Of a stretch of DNA of 64,000 nucleotides, positions 8,276 to 17,118 are shown one piece after another. The DNA is from Williamsia soli (GTDB lineage: Bacteria > Actinomycetota > Actinomycetes > Mycobacteriales > Mycobacteriaceae): the NCBI RefSeq assembly GCF_017377795.1, contig NZ_JAFRDR010000007.1, positions 186,001-250,000 of the forward strand. The letters run 5' to 3'. The position numbers and the translations under genes were made by a program. Position 1 is the stretch's first letter; every line of letters begins with the position of its first letter. The notes under the pieces are model-generated. The model was not told the DNA's origin and made no database searches. It saw only the letters and a list, made by a program, of their open reading frames with translations.

Positions 8276-10372
8276 ATGACGACCACCGCAACCCGTGAAC
8301 AGGCGCAAGAGATCCTCGAGCAGCTGGCGGGGCCCGAGGCCGAGCTGCGCGATGACCAGTGGACCGCGATCGAGGCGCTGGTGGTGCAGCGTCGCAGGGC
8401 GTTGGTCGTACAGCGCACGGGCTGGGGAAAATCGGCGGTGTATTTCATCGCGGCCAAACTGTTGCGGGCCGAGGGTCGCGGCGCGACGGTCATCGTGTCG
8501 CCGCTCCTCGCGCTGATGCGCAACCAGGTGGCGTCGGCGGAGCGGGCGGGGGTCAAGGCCGCGACGATCAACTCCGGAAACGTCACCGAGTGGGACGACA
8601 TCCACCGGCGCGTCGCCGAGGGCGATCTCGACGTGTTGCTGGTCAGCCCCGAGCGCCTCAACAACCCCGATTTTCGCGACAACGTCCTGCCGGCGCTGGC
8701 GGCGGACGCCGGCCTGGTCGTGGTCGACGAAGCCCACTGTGTCTCGGACTGGGGCCATGACTTCCGTCCTGACTACCGGCGGATCCGCACCTTGGTTGCA
8801 GAACTGGGTACCGATGTACCGGTTCTCGCGACCACCGCCACCGCGAACGACCGGGTGGTCGACGATGTCGCGGCCCAGCTCGGAGTGGGTGGCGGCGACA
8901 CACTGGTGCTGCGCGGCGGACTCGACCGAGAGTCGCTGCATCTGTCGGTGGTGAAGGTGCCCACCTCGGCCGAACGGGTGGCATGGCTTGCTGCACATAT
9001 TGACTCGATCGAGGGCTCGGGAATCATCTACACCCTCACCGTGGCTGCGGCCCGCGACGTCGCCACGCTGCTCACCGACCTGGGCCATAAAGTGGCCGCT
9101 TACACCGGTGCGACCGATTCCGCGGAGCGCGAGCAGCTCGAATCCGACCTACTCGCCAACGACGTCAAGGCACTGGTCGCGACATCGGCTCTGGGCATGG
9201 GATTCGACAAGCCCGACCTCGGGTTCGTCATACACCTCGGTGCCCCGTCGTCGCCGATCGCCTACTACCAGCAGGTCGGCCGCGCCGGCCGCTCCACCGC
9301 GAGTGCCGAGGTGATCCTCCTGCCGGGCAGCGAGGATCAGGAGATCTGGCGGTACTTCGCGTCGGTGGCTTTCCCTTCGGAGACATTGGTGCGCAGGGTG
9401 ATCGACGTTCTCGACACCGAACGTCCGCAATCCACCCCGGCTCTCGAGCCGCTCGTCGATCTGGGTCGCTCGCGTCTGGAGATGGTGCTCAAGGTCCTCG
9501 ATGTCGACGGCGCGGTCCGACGCGTCAAGGGCGGTTGGTTGGGTACCGGTCAGCCATGGGAGTACGACGAGGCGCGCTACGAGAAACTTGAGCAGGCCCG
9601 CCGCCGCGAGCAGCAGGCCATGCTCGACTACCAATCGACCACCGACTGCCGCATGTCGTTCCTGCGGGCCCAGCTCGACGACCCCGACTTGGAGCCGAAC
9701 AGCAAGTGCGGTCGCTGCGACAACTGTGCGGGCCAACGCTATTCGGCCGACGTCGACGGCCGCTCACTTGATGCCGCGCGTGATCAGCTGCAGCGACCCG
9801 GTGTCGAACTGGCACCGCGCAAGCAATGGCCGACCGGCATGAAGAAGCTCGGTGTGGAGCTGACCGGAAAGATCGGCGATGGCCCCTCGATGGGCCGCGT
9901 GATCGGACGACTCAGTGATCTGGGCTGGGGCACCCGCCTACGACGGCTGCTCGACGAACCCGATGCCCCGGCGTCCGATGAGGTGATCAAAGCGGCCGTC
10001 GCGGTCCTGGCGGCCTGGCCCTGGCAGACGCGACCCACGGCGATCATGGGCCTGGACTCCGACACGCACCCGCTTCTGATCGGATCCGTGGTCGACAAGC
10101 TGTCGCAGCTCGGGCGCCTGACGAATCTGGGAATCCTGGGCTACGCGCCCGATCGCCGGCCGGTGACCGCTGCCAACTCGGCCTATCGGGTCGCCGCGCT
10201 GGAGGGTTCGTGGGTCGATCCGGATCCGTCGATCATCGCAGACCTCGCCGGCCCGATCCTGCTGATCGACGATCTTTCCGACACCGGCTGGACCCTGACG
10301 ATGGCGGCGCGGCACCTGCGTCGCGCCGGTGTCGACGAGGTGCTCCCGTTCGCGCTCGCGAGCACCAACTAG
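8276..10372 (+). CDS. RecQ-family ATP-dependent DNA helicase with C-terminal PRTase-like domain
   Basis: 698 aa. The SF2 helicase core has Walker A QRTGWGKSAVYF (K52), DEAH at 151-154 followed by CVSDWGHDFRPDY, and motif VI QQVGRAGR. A RecQ-type zinc site uses C458, C478, C481 and C484. The last ~120 residues hold LLIDDLSDTGWT (about 662-673), the PRPP-binding signature of type I phosphoribosyltransferases, in place of an HRDC domain. It probably unwinds recombination or repair intermediates; the role of the PRTase-like tail is unknown. The ATG at 8276 follows CACCAT by 6 nt, a possible leaderless start. The gene converges on the amidase with a 10-nt gap. Confidence 0.85.
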   Translation: MTTTATREQAQEILEQLAGPEAELRDDQWTAIEALVVQRRRALVVQRTGWGKSAVYFIAAKLLRAEGRGATVIVSPLLALMRNQVASAERAGVKAATINSGNVTEWDDIHRRVAEGDLDVLLVSPERLNNPDFRDNVLPALAADAGLVVVDEAHCVSDWGHDFRPDYRRIRTLVAELGTDVPVLATTATANDRVVDDVAAQLGVGGGDTLVLRGGLDRESLHLSVVKVPTSAERVAWLAAHIDSIEGSGIIYTLTVAAARDVATLLTDLGHKVAAYTGATDSAEREQLESDLLANDVKALVATSALGMGFDKPDLGFVIHLGAPSSPIAYYQQVGRAGRSTASAEVILLPGSEDQEIWRYFASVAFPSETLVRRVIDVLDTERPQSTPALEPLVDLGRSRLEMVLKVLDVDGAVRRVKGGWLGTGQPWEYDEARYEKLEQARRREQQAMLDYQSTTDCRMSFLRAQLDDPDLEPNSKCGRCDNCAGQRYSADVDGRSLDAARDQLQRPGVELAPRKQWPTGMKKLGVELTGKIGDGPSMGRVIGRLSDLGWGTRLRRLLDEPDAPASDEVIKAAVAVLAAWPWQTRPTAIMGLDSDTHPLLIGSVVDKLSQLGRLTNLGILGYAPDRRPVTAANSAYRVAALEGSWVDPDPSIIADLAGPILLIDDLSDTGWTLTMAARHLRRAGVDEVLPFALASTN

Positions 10373-10382
10373 CCGCCTTTGT

Positions 10383-11816
10383 TCAAGCGGGCCCGGTCGC
10401 GTGCTGATCCTGGATCCGCGCGAAGGGTTGCGCCGCTTCGAGTTCGAACGCCAGTTCCAGCAGGGTGCGCTCATCACCGTGGGCGGCGGAGAAGTGGACG
10501 CCGATCGGAAGCCCGTTGGTGGCGCGCCCCAGCGGTAGGGAGATCGCCGGTCCGCCGGCGGCGTTGTTCAGTGGGGTGAAGCTGACGTAGTTGACGAGGC
10601 GGGGGAACATCACGTCGAAGCCGGCTGCCGGAGAAAGGAATCCGAGCTCTGGGGTGGTGTGACCCAACACGGGGGACAATACGACGTCGAGGTTCTCGAA
10701 CGCTTCGCGGTACCGGGTCTCGCTGCGTTTGAGCCCGCGGATGGACACGGGCGTGAGCCAGGGCTTCCGGATGAAGTTGCGGGCCAATCCTTTCGTCAGG
10801 GCATCGGTCTTGGATCGGTCGAACCGATCCCCAGTGACCACCTTCCCGAAATATTGGGTGGAGAACGCCATCAGCGCCCAGTAGTGGACGAAGTCGCGGA
10901 CGAAGGTGTGGTCGGTCGGGACTGCGAACTCGACGACGTCGTGGCCCAGCGACGTCAGCAGTTCGGCAGTGTGTAAGACAGCGGCGGCGGTGTCGGCGTC
11001 CGTGGGATCGCCGGCGATCGAGTCGGTGATCAACCCGATCTTCAGGCGCCGGGTCGATGGGCCGGCGACGTCTCCGATCGGCTTCAGCTTTCTGGCCGGA
11101 CGGAATTTCTCAAGTGCGGCGACGAACGCCGCGGTGTCCCGAACAGTCCGGGTCACCGCGCCGTTGGACACGATGTCGACGGGCATCTGCTTGCCCTGCA
11201 GTGATTGGACCTCGCGCCCTCGCGTCAGTTTCAGCCCGACCAGGCCACATGCGGCGGCAGGGATGCGGATCGAGCCGCCGCCGTCGTTGGCATGGGCGAT
11301 GGGTACGACGCCTGCCGCCACTAGAGCCGCGGAACCGCCTGACGACGCACCGCTCGAGTAACCGGTGTGCCACGGGTTTCGCGTCGGGGGCAGGGATTGG
11401 TATTCAGTCGTCGCGTTGAAGCCGAACTCGGGCAACGTCGTCTTGCCGAGCATCGTCATCCCGGTGGACAGGTATTGCTCGGCGAATGGCTCCGTCTTAC
11501 TTTTCGCCTTGGGCTGCACTGCCTGTGATCCGTGGCCGGTCGGGAGGCCGTCGAGATCGGTGTTGTCCTTGATGAATGTCGGTACGCCGGAAAAGACGCC
11601 TTTCGCCGGCGAGTTCGCGGCCTGGAGCGCCCGATCGAAGTCCCGCAGTGCGAGCGCGTTGAGCGCGGGATTGACCAGTTCGGCGCGGGCGATCGCGGCC
11701 TCTGCCGCCTCCCTGGCACCGATCTCGCCAGACGCGATCGCGGCGGCGACGCCGGTGGCGTCGAGGTCTCCCAGTGCATCGTCGCCAAAGGCGTGAACAT
11801 GTGTGCGCTCAGTCAT
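10383..11816 (-). CDS. Amidase (amidase-signature family)
   Basis: 477-aa amidase-signature hydrolase. The Ser-cisSer-Lys triad is visible as K83 (FIKDN), S158 (GASSGGSAALVAAG) and S182 (DGGGSIRIPAAACG). Such enzymes hydrolyse diverse aliphatic or aromatic amides; the substrate cannot be told. The ATG at 11816 lies 7 nt after the -10 TACCGT (complement of 11824-11829). It is divergent from a FadR-type GntR regulator whose probable operator overlaps the -35 of both genes, so the amidase is likely controlled by that regulator. A longer in-frame extension to 11882 would run through the promoter and operator and is rejected. Confidence 0.88.
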   Translation of the reverse strand: MTERTHVHAFGDDALGDLDATGVAAAIASGEIGAREAAEAAIARAELVNPALNALALRDFDRALQAANSPAKGVFSGVPTFIKDNTDLDGLPTGHGSQAVQPKAKSKTEPFAEQYLSTGMTMLGKTTLPEFGFNATTEYQSLPPTRNPWHTGYSSGASSGGSAALVAAGVVPIAHANDGGGSIRIPAAACGLVGLKLTRGREVQSLQGKQMPVDIVSNGAVTRTVRDTAAFVAALEKFRPARKLKPIGDVAGPSTRRLKIGLITDSIAGDPTDADTAAAVLHTAELLTSLGHDVVEFAVPTDHTFVRDFVHYWALMAFSTQYFGKVVTGDRFDRSKTDALTKGLARNFIRKPWLTPVSIRGLKRSETRYREAFENLDVVLSPVLGHTTPELGFLSPAAGFDVMFPRLVNYVSFTPLNNAAGGPAISLPLGRATNGLPIGVHFSAAHGDERTLLELAFELEAAQPFARIQDQHATGPA

Positions 11817-11851
11817 GGCTGACACGGTAACGCAGACCTCGATTTCACTGA

Positions 11852-11870
11852 CAAGTGGTAAGACCACTTG
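11852..11870. promoter_or_regulatory. Perfect FadR/GntR-type operator between amidase and gntR genes
   Basis: CAAGTGGT-AAG-ACCACTTG: 8-bp perfect arms around a 3-nt centre, containing the FadR-subfamily core TGGT-N3-ACCA. It overlaps the gntR -35 (TTGACC, 11868-11873, 17 nt from -10 TACCGT at 11891-11896) and the likely amidase -35 (TTGTCA on the minus strand, 11849-11854). One bound dimer could block both divergent promoters. Confidence 0.8.
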
Positions 11871-11902
11871 ACCTATGACCACCCTGCTTCTACCGTGGCA
11901 GC

Positions 11903-12664
11903 ATGGCTTTCCAACCGATCGAGCACCGCAGCGTTCCCGAGGATGTCTTCGAGCAGATCGTCGAAGGAGTGCTGAGCGGCGAGCTTCCTGCAGGTCAGAA
12001 CCTCCCCAGCGAGCGCGAGCTCGCCCGGGTACTGGGTGTTTCGCGTCCGGCGGTGCGCGAGGCGATGAAGCGGGTGGCCGCGGCCGGACTGGTCACCATC
12101 CGGCAGGGCGGTGGCACGACAGTTCGAGACGTCCGCCGCTTCGGCGGCCTCGACCTACTCCCGAAGTTGCTCATCCGCGGCGGTGAACTCGACGTCGCTG
12201 TCGCACGGTCGGTGGTCGAGGCTCGGGCCCATATCGGTCCCAAAGTCGCAGAACTTGCGGCGCTGCGCGCCGGTGAGGACCAGATTGTCGTCGCTCGGGC
12301 GGCGGCAGCACAACTGGTCGAACTCACCGACCCCATCGCGCAGCAGCGGGCTGCGCTCGACTTCTGGGACGCCATCGTCGACGGCGCCGACTCGATCGCC
12401 TTCCGCCTGATGTACAACACGATGCGTTCCGCGTACGAGCCCGCGTTGCCCGCCCTGGCGGCCGCGTTGTCCGGTGAGGTCGGCAATGCCGAGGGTTATC
12501 GGCGGATCGTCGACGCGATCGCAGGTCGCAACCCGGGTGCAGCCGCGCACGCGGCGGCAATCTTGCTCGAGCCCGGGACCACGGCGTTGCTGTCTGCCTT
12601 CGGAGAGATGGAAAAGCTTCTGCAGGAAGCACTGGCGGAGACGGAGGAAGACAATGACGACTGA
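11903..12664 (+). CDS. FadR-subfamily GntR transcriptional regulator
   Basis: 253 aa. The N-terminal winged helix (about residues 14-75) contains LPSERELARVLGVSRPAVREAMK, the GntR signature. The C-terminal all-helical FCD-type ligand domain includes VEARAHIGPKVAELAAL. The ATG at 11903 is 6 nt after TACCGT, so the mRNA is probably leaderless. The operator just upstream overlaps its own -35, predicting autorepression and co-repression of the divergent amidase. It overlaps the following fatty-acid hydroxylase gene by 11 nt, so that gene is in the same unit and probably the same regulon. The ligand is unknown. Confidence 0.9.
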   Translation: MAFQPIEHRSVPEDVFEQIVEGVLSGELPAGQNLPSERELARVLGVSRPAVREAMKRVAAAGLVTIRQGGGTTVRDVRRFGGLDLLPKLLIRGGELDVAVARSVVEARAHIGPKVAELAALRAGEDQIVVARAAAAQLVELTDPIAQQRAALDFWDAIVDGADSIAFRLMYNTMRSAYEPALPALAAALSGEVGNAEGYRRIVDAIAGRNPGAAAHAAAILLEPGTTALLSAFGEMEKLLQEALAETEEDNDD

Positions 12665-13352
12665 TCGAGATGCTCGCGCGCACCTTCGAGCCGATGAGCG
12701 CACGCTGCGCAAGCAGCGGCGGACGGTGACACTCGGTTCCGCCTTTCGGGAGTTCGTGCGGCACCCCACGCCGTGGATGATCGTGACATTTCTTGCCGCG
12801 TCGGCGGCCGCCAGGGTGACTGTCGGAGACTGGGTGTGGACCGACATCCTCGTTCCGGTAGCGATGATCCTGTCATTCCCTGTGGCGGAGTGGCTGATCC
12901 ACGTGTTCATCCTGCACTGGCGTCCGAGGGTTCTCGGCCGGATCACCGTTGATTCGTTGCTCTCGCGCAAGCATCGCGAACACCACTCCGACCCCCGCAA
13001 CATTCCGCTGATCTTCATCCCATGGCAGGTGCTCTGCGGTGTCCTACCCCTCGCTCTGGTCCTGGGACTGTTCGCTTTCGGCCGGGTGGGTCTCGGGCTG
13101 ACCTTCATGGTGACGCTCGGTGTGCTGGGCATGATCTACGAGTGGACCCACTATCTGATCCACACCGACTACAAGCCGAAAAGCAAGCTGTACAAGGCGA
13201 CCTGGCGCCACCACAGGTTCCACCACTACAAGAACGAGCACTACTGGTTCACGGTCACGACCTCGGGTACCGCGGACCGTGTGCTGCGGACGAACCCCGA
13301 CCCCGAGAGTGTCGAGAAATCGCCGACCGCGAAGAACTTGCACGCCCTCTGA
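12654..13352 (+). CDS. Fatty acid hydroxylase / sterol desaturase family membrane protein
   Basis: 232 aa with several hydrophobic helices and the di-iron histidine clusters HREHHSDP, EWTHYLIHTDY and HHRFHHYKNEHYW, typical of the fatty acid hydroxylase superfamily (sterol desaturase, carotenoid hydroxylase). It would oxidise a lipid in the cytoplasmic membrane using O2; the substrate is unknown. The ATG lies inside the end of the GntR gene with GGAGG well placed upstream, so expression is coupled to the regulator. A hairpin (13352-13374) follows. Confidence 0.85.
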   Translation: MTTDRDARAHLRADERTLRKQRRTVTLGSAFREFVRHPTPWMIVTFLAASAAARVTVGDWVWTDILVPVAMILSFPVAEWLIHVFILHWRPRVLGRITVDSLLSRKHREHHSDPRNIPLIFIPWQVLCGVLPLALVLGLFAFGRVGLGLTFMVTLGVLGMIYEWTHYLIHTDYKPKSKLYKATWRHHRFHHYKNEHYWFTVTTSGTADRVLRTNPDPESVEKSPTAKNLHAL

Positions 13353-13374
13353 CCCGCATCGTCTTGGTGCGGGT
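13352..13374. terminator. Hairpin between convergent genes
   Basis: ACCCGCA and TGCGGGT arms (7 bp, 9-nt loop) at the end of the hydroxylase gene, 5 nt before the end of the convergent methyltransferase gene. Probably a bidirectional terminator. Confidence 0.55.
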
Positions 13375-13378
13375 GAGA

Positions 13379-14125
13379 TCAGGGCTTGCGAGCCGTCACG
13401 TACTGCGCCTGCCCGGTGATGGTCTGTTCCACGTCGACGAGGCCGGCCGCGCGAAGCCGGTCTGTCACCTCATCTCGCCCGAACAGCCGATAGCCGCTGC
13501 GGGCGGCGACCCTGTTCACCGCACGTGCGGACGTCAGCCGGGTTCGAAGGGACGTGAAGATGGCGACCTCGCCGCCTGGCGCGACCACCCGCGCGAGTTC
13601 ATCGATGACCTCCTGCGGATCGGAGATGAGATACAGCGCCGCCAGGCAGCAGACGGTGTCGATCGAACCATCCGGAAACGGCAGCCGGTGGGCGTCGCCC
13701 CGCACATAGGCCACCCTCTCGCCGCTGTTGTCGGCGACCGCCCTGGTGACCATCGGTACCGAGAAGTCGAGGCCGATGCAAACACCGTTTCCGGTCAGTC
13801 GCTCGGACAGACGCCGGGTGTAATTGCCCGGGCCGCATGCCACATCGAGGATCGTACGATCTCCGGGCCGGCCGAGGTGGGTGACCAACCTGCGGTCGAA
13901 CTTCGCAGCCGAGGTGCCGCCCAGGCTGTACAGACGGGTGAAGATCGGCCGCCAGGCGCGTTCGTAGACCGCGGCGAACAGTGGGTTCTGCATGACCCAC
14001 AACGTGCTGCTCGGTGCCGTCTCCGGTGGTCCGAGCAGGTCGAGATAACCCCGGCTCTCATCGACGGGGCCACTGAGCCGGCCGGGGTCGAGCAACTCGC
14101 GAGCGCGCTCCAGTGCGTTACTCAA
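13379..14125 (-). CDS. Class I SAM-dependent methyltransferase
   Basis: 248 aa. Motif I is ILDVACGPGNYTRRL, the post-I acidic segment is CIGLDFSVPM, and motif II is DGSIDTVCCLAALYLI, all consistent with small-molecule methyltransferases of the Methyltransf_11 type. An N-terminal ~90-residue extension precedes the Rossmann core. Its first four bases overlap the stop of the upstream AhpD-like gene (ATGA), so the two are co-translated. The substrate is unknown. Confidence 0.8.
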   Translation of the reverse strand: MSNALERARELLDPGRLSGPVDESRGYLDLLGPPETAPSSTLWVMQNPLFAAVYERAWRPIFTRLYSLGGTSAAKFDRRLVTHLGRPGDRTILDVACGPGNYTRRLSERLTGNGVCIGLDFSVPMVTRAVADNSGERVAYVRGDAHRLPFPDGSIDTVCCLAALYLISDPQEVIDELARVVAPGGEVAIFTSLRTRLTSARAVNRVAARSGYRLFGRDEVTDRLRAAGLVDVEQTITGQAQYVTARKP

Positions 14126-14652
14126 AAGTCCCGTTCGATCCGCAGGGTCCCGATGGTGGTTGCCAGCGAATCATATTGTCCGACAAGCAGAACAAACTCG
14201 ATCAACTCGCGTTCGTCGAGGTGCTCGGCCAGCTCTTTCCACGCCAGGTCGCTGAGATCCTTGGTACCGACCAACTCGTCGACGCCGCGCAGCAGAACCT
14301 CGTCGAGCCCGGTCCACCCTGCCTCGGGGCCCTGCAGGATCCTCGAGAACTCCGCCTCGTCGATACCTGCACGCCGGCCCAGTCGCTTGTGGTGGTCGAG
14401 CTCGTACTCGCACGCGCGGAGATGGGCGGTCCGAATGATGATCAACTCGGTCGAGTGCCGAGACAGCTTGCCGAAAGGCATCATTCGGCTCGAGTAGTGC
14501 AACCAGCCGTGAAACAGACCCTTCGCCCGACCGAGGGTGGAAAAGATGTGCGCGTCGGACACCCCGATCACACGCGCCGCCCCCTTGCTGAACACCCAGT
14601 TGAAGGGCCCTAGTTGGCGGAACGTACCCGGCGCAATTCGTGGTGAACTCAC
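14122..14652 (-). CDS. Carboxymuconolactone decarboxylase / AhpD-like protein
   Basis: 176-aa all-helical AhpD-superfamily protein. The core ELIIIRTAHLRACEYELDHH resembles the CMD domain, but only one cysteine occurs where peroxidatic AhpD proteins have CxxC, so classical AhpD disulfide chemistry is unlikely; E and H residues remain. The GTG at 14652 is chosen because it lies 7 nt after TAGGTT (complement of 14660-14665). A GTG at 14673 would extend it seven codons through that hexamer. First gene of a two-gene unit with the methyltransferase. Confidence 0.78.
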   Translation of the reverse strand: MSSPRIAPGTFRQLGPFNWVFSKGAARVIGVSDAHIFSTLGRAKGLFHGWLHYSSRMMPFGKLSRHSTELIIIRTAHLRACEYELDHHKRLGRRAGIDEAEFSRILQGPEAGWTGLDEVLLRGVDELVGTKDLSDLAWKELAEHLDERELIEFVLLVGQYDSLATTIGTLRIERDF

Positions 14653-14775
14653 GTCTGCCAACCTAGCGGACACGGCGCCCCGCGACGACTGATCGCAAAC
14701 CTTTTGCCCGCACTGTCGCGGTGTTAGTGTTCGGCCAGCCAGAACGACCCACTGATCCCTGGACTGGAGTAGCCC

Positions 14776-16239
14776 GTGCGGCGAATACTGATGGTGTTGG
14801 TGGCCGGGCTTTTTGCCCTGCTGAGCCTGGCCGCCTGCGGCGGTGGCGACGATGCCACCGGATACGAGAAGGTGGAGAAGTCAGGTGTCCTGAGGGTCGG
14901 CACCGAGGGCACCTACGCTCCGTTCAGCTACCACGACTCGGCAACAAACGAATTGGTCGGATACGACATCGACGTGGCCAAGGCGGTCGCCGACGAGCTC
15001 AACCTCGAGGTCGAGTTCGTCGAGACCCCCTTCGACTCCATCTTCGCCGCGCTCGAGGCCGACCGCTTCGACATCGTCGCCAATCAGGTCACGATCACCG
15101 ACGAGCGTAAGGCGAAATACGACCTGTCACAGCCGTACGCCATCGGCGAAGGCGTCATCGTCACCAGGGCCGACGACAACTCGATCACCTCGCTGGCGGA
15201 CCTCAAAGGCAAGACGACCGCCCAGTCGTCGACCAGCAACTGGGCTCAAGTCGCCGCGGATGCCGGTGCCAACGTGGAGGCGGTCGAGGGGTTCACCCAG
15301 GCGATCAAGCTGCTCAACCAGGGCCGGGTCCAGGCCACCGTCAACGACAGCCTGTCCGTGTTGGCCTATCAGGCCACCACCGGCGATACGAGCATCAAGA
15401 TCGCCGCGAACATCGGTGAACGAAGCGAGCAGGCGTTCGCGGCGCGCAAGGACAGCGGCCTGATGGACAAGATCAACGGCGCGCTGGACGTCCTGAAAGC
15501 GGATGGAACGCTGGAGAGGATTTCGCAGCAGTACCTGAATGCGAACGCGGCCGGTACGTCGGAGCCCAGGACGGCACCGAGCACGTGGGACCTCATCCTG
15601 GACAACCTCTGGCCGATGCTCAAGGCGACGTTGACGGTCACGCTCCCGTTGACAGCGATCAGCTTCTTCTTCGGCCTGATCATCGCCCTGGGCGTGGCGC
15701 TGGCGCGGATGTCGAGAAATCGGGCTTTGTCCGCGGTGGCACGGTTCTACATCTCTGTCATCCGTGGCACCCCGCTTCTGGTGCAGTTGTTCATCATCTT
15801 CTACGCGTTGCCCGAGTTGAACATTCTGATCAATCCGTTCCCGGCCGCGGCAATAGCTTTCAGCCTGAACGTCGGTGGCTATGCCGCCGAGATCATCAGG
15901 TCGGCGATCAGCAGTGTCCCCAAGGGGCAGTGGGAGGCGGCCGAGACGATCGGGATGAACTACGCGACCGCGCTGCGCCGGATCATCTTGCCGCAAGCCC
16001 TGCGCACCGCGGTGCCGCCACTGTCCAACACCTTGATCTCGCTGGTGAAGGACACTTCGTTGGCATCGACGATTCTGGTCACCGAACTGCTGCGCACCGC
16101 ACAGATAGCAGCGGCACCGACGTTCGAATTCTTCGCGCTCTACGGCACCGCCGCGGTGTACTACTGGATTGTGTGCCTGATTCTGTCCTCGTTCCAGGGC
16201 CGTCTCGAAGTCCGACTGGATAGGTTTGTTGCGAAATGA
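14776..16239 (+). CDS. Fused substrate-binding lipoprotein and permease of a polar amino-acid ABC transporter
   Basis: 487 aa. A lipoprotein signal (LLSLAAC, C21) is followed by a family 3 solute-binding domain ([14 protein letters not shown] to about residue 262), then a membrane permease domain with HisMQ-type helices and the ATPase-contact loop [24 protein letters not shown]. Domain order SBP-permease in one chain is known for some glutamine/glutamate importers in Gram-positives. GGAG lies 6-7 nt before the GTG. It overlaps the ATPase gene by ATGA. The likely substrate is a polar amino acid, with specificity not resolved. Confidence 0.88.
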   Translation: MRRILMVLVAGLFALLSLAACGGGDDATGYEKVEKSGVLRVGTEGTYAPFSYHDSATNELVGYDIDVAKAVADELNLEVEFVETPFDSIFAALEADRFDIVANQVTITDERKAKYDLSQPYAIGEGVIVTRADDNSITSLADLKGKTTAQSSTSNWAQVAADAGANVEAVEGFTQAIKLLNQGRVQATVNDSLSVLAYQATTGDTSIKIAANIGERSEQAFAARKDSGLMDKINGALDVLKADGTLERISQQYLNANAAGTSEPRTAPSTWDLILDNLWPMLKATLTVTLPLTAISFFFGLIIALGVALARMSRNRALSAVARFYISVIRGTPLLVQLFIIFYALPELNILINPFPAAAIAFSLNVGGYAAEIIRSAISSVPKGQWEAAETIGMNYATALRRIILPQALRTAVPPLSNTLISLVKDTSLASTILVTELLRTAQIAAAPTFEFFALYGTAAVYYWIVCLILSSFQGRLEVRLDRFVAK

Positions 16240-17039
16240 CCGATATCCCCGCATCCCTGAGCAAATCCGCGCCCGCCCCGGCGGCCCCTGATCTGGTCAC
16301 GGTCGCAGGCCTGCAGAAGTCGTTCGGCGCCAACCACGTGCTGCGCGGCATCGATTTCACCGTGCCGTCCGGTTCGGTCACCACCATCATCGGTCCGTCC
16401 GGTTCGGGTAAGACGACGATCCTGCGATCGCTGAACGCGCTCGACGTTCCGGACGATGGCGAGATCACGATCGGCGACGTCACCGTCGACTTCTCCCAGC
16501 GCCCGGTCCCGCGGCCCCTCCTCAAGCGATATCAGGCGCAGAGCGGCATGGTCTTCCAGGGGCACAACCTGTTCCCACACAAGACGGTGATCGAGAACGT
16601 GCTCGAAGGCCCGCTCATCGTACAGAAACGCAACCGCGACGAACTTGTCGCCGAAGCCGAGGTGCTGCTCCGTCAGGTGGGCCTGGAGGAGAAACGGGAT
16701 CAGTATCCACACCAACTGTCCGGTGGGCAGCAGCAGCGCGTGGGTATCGCACGGGCACTCGCGCTCAAGCCGCTACTGATGCTGTTCGACGAACCGACAT
16801 CTGCCCTCGACCCCGAACTGGTCGGCGAGGTGCTCGAGGTCATGAAAGACCTTGCCACGCAGGGCTGGACGATGGTCGTGGTGACCCACGAGATCCGCTT
16901 CGCGCAGAAGGTGGCCGATCAGGTGCTGTTCGCCGACGGTGGCGTCGTCCTGGAGAGGGGCACACCGGCCGAGGTCATCGGTGACCCGAAACATGCTCGG
17001 ACCAAGCAGTTCCTGCGGCGGATCCTCGATCCGGTCTAG
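16236..17039 (+). CDS. ABC transporter ATP-binding protein, polar amino-acid type
   Basis: 267-aa GlnQ/HisP-type ATPase. Walker A is GPSGSGKTT, the Q-loop is [12 protein letters not shown], the signature is [15 protein letters not shown], Walker B is [13 protein letters not shown] and the H-loop is VVTHE. The ATG overlaps the stop of the fused binding-protein/permease gene by 4 nt, which gives a complete two-gene importer. The N-terminal 20 residues are a Pro/Ala-rich leader not typical of the family. A short hairpin (17052-17065) lies just after the stop. Confidence 0.92.
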   Translation: MTDIPASLSKSAPAPAAPDLVTVAGLQKSFGANHVLRGIDFTVPSGSVTTIIGPSGSGKTTILRSLNALDVPDDGEITIGDVTVDFSQRPVPRPLLKRYQAQSGMVFQGHNLFPHKTVIENVLEGPLIVQKRNRDELVAEAEVLLRQVGLEEKRDQYPHQLSGGQQQRVGIARALALKPLLMLFDEPTSALDPELVGEVLEVMKDLATQGWTMVVVTHEIRFAQKVADQVLFADGGVVLERGTPAEVIGDPKHARTKQFLRRILDPV

Positions 17040-17118
17040 TCAGCCCCACAAGTGCGAGGACGCACCACCTGTACCCGGTGTGTCTGTGCGGAGGCGGCGC
17101 GTTTGCGAGGTCGACGCG

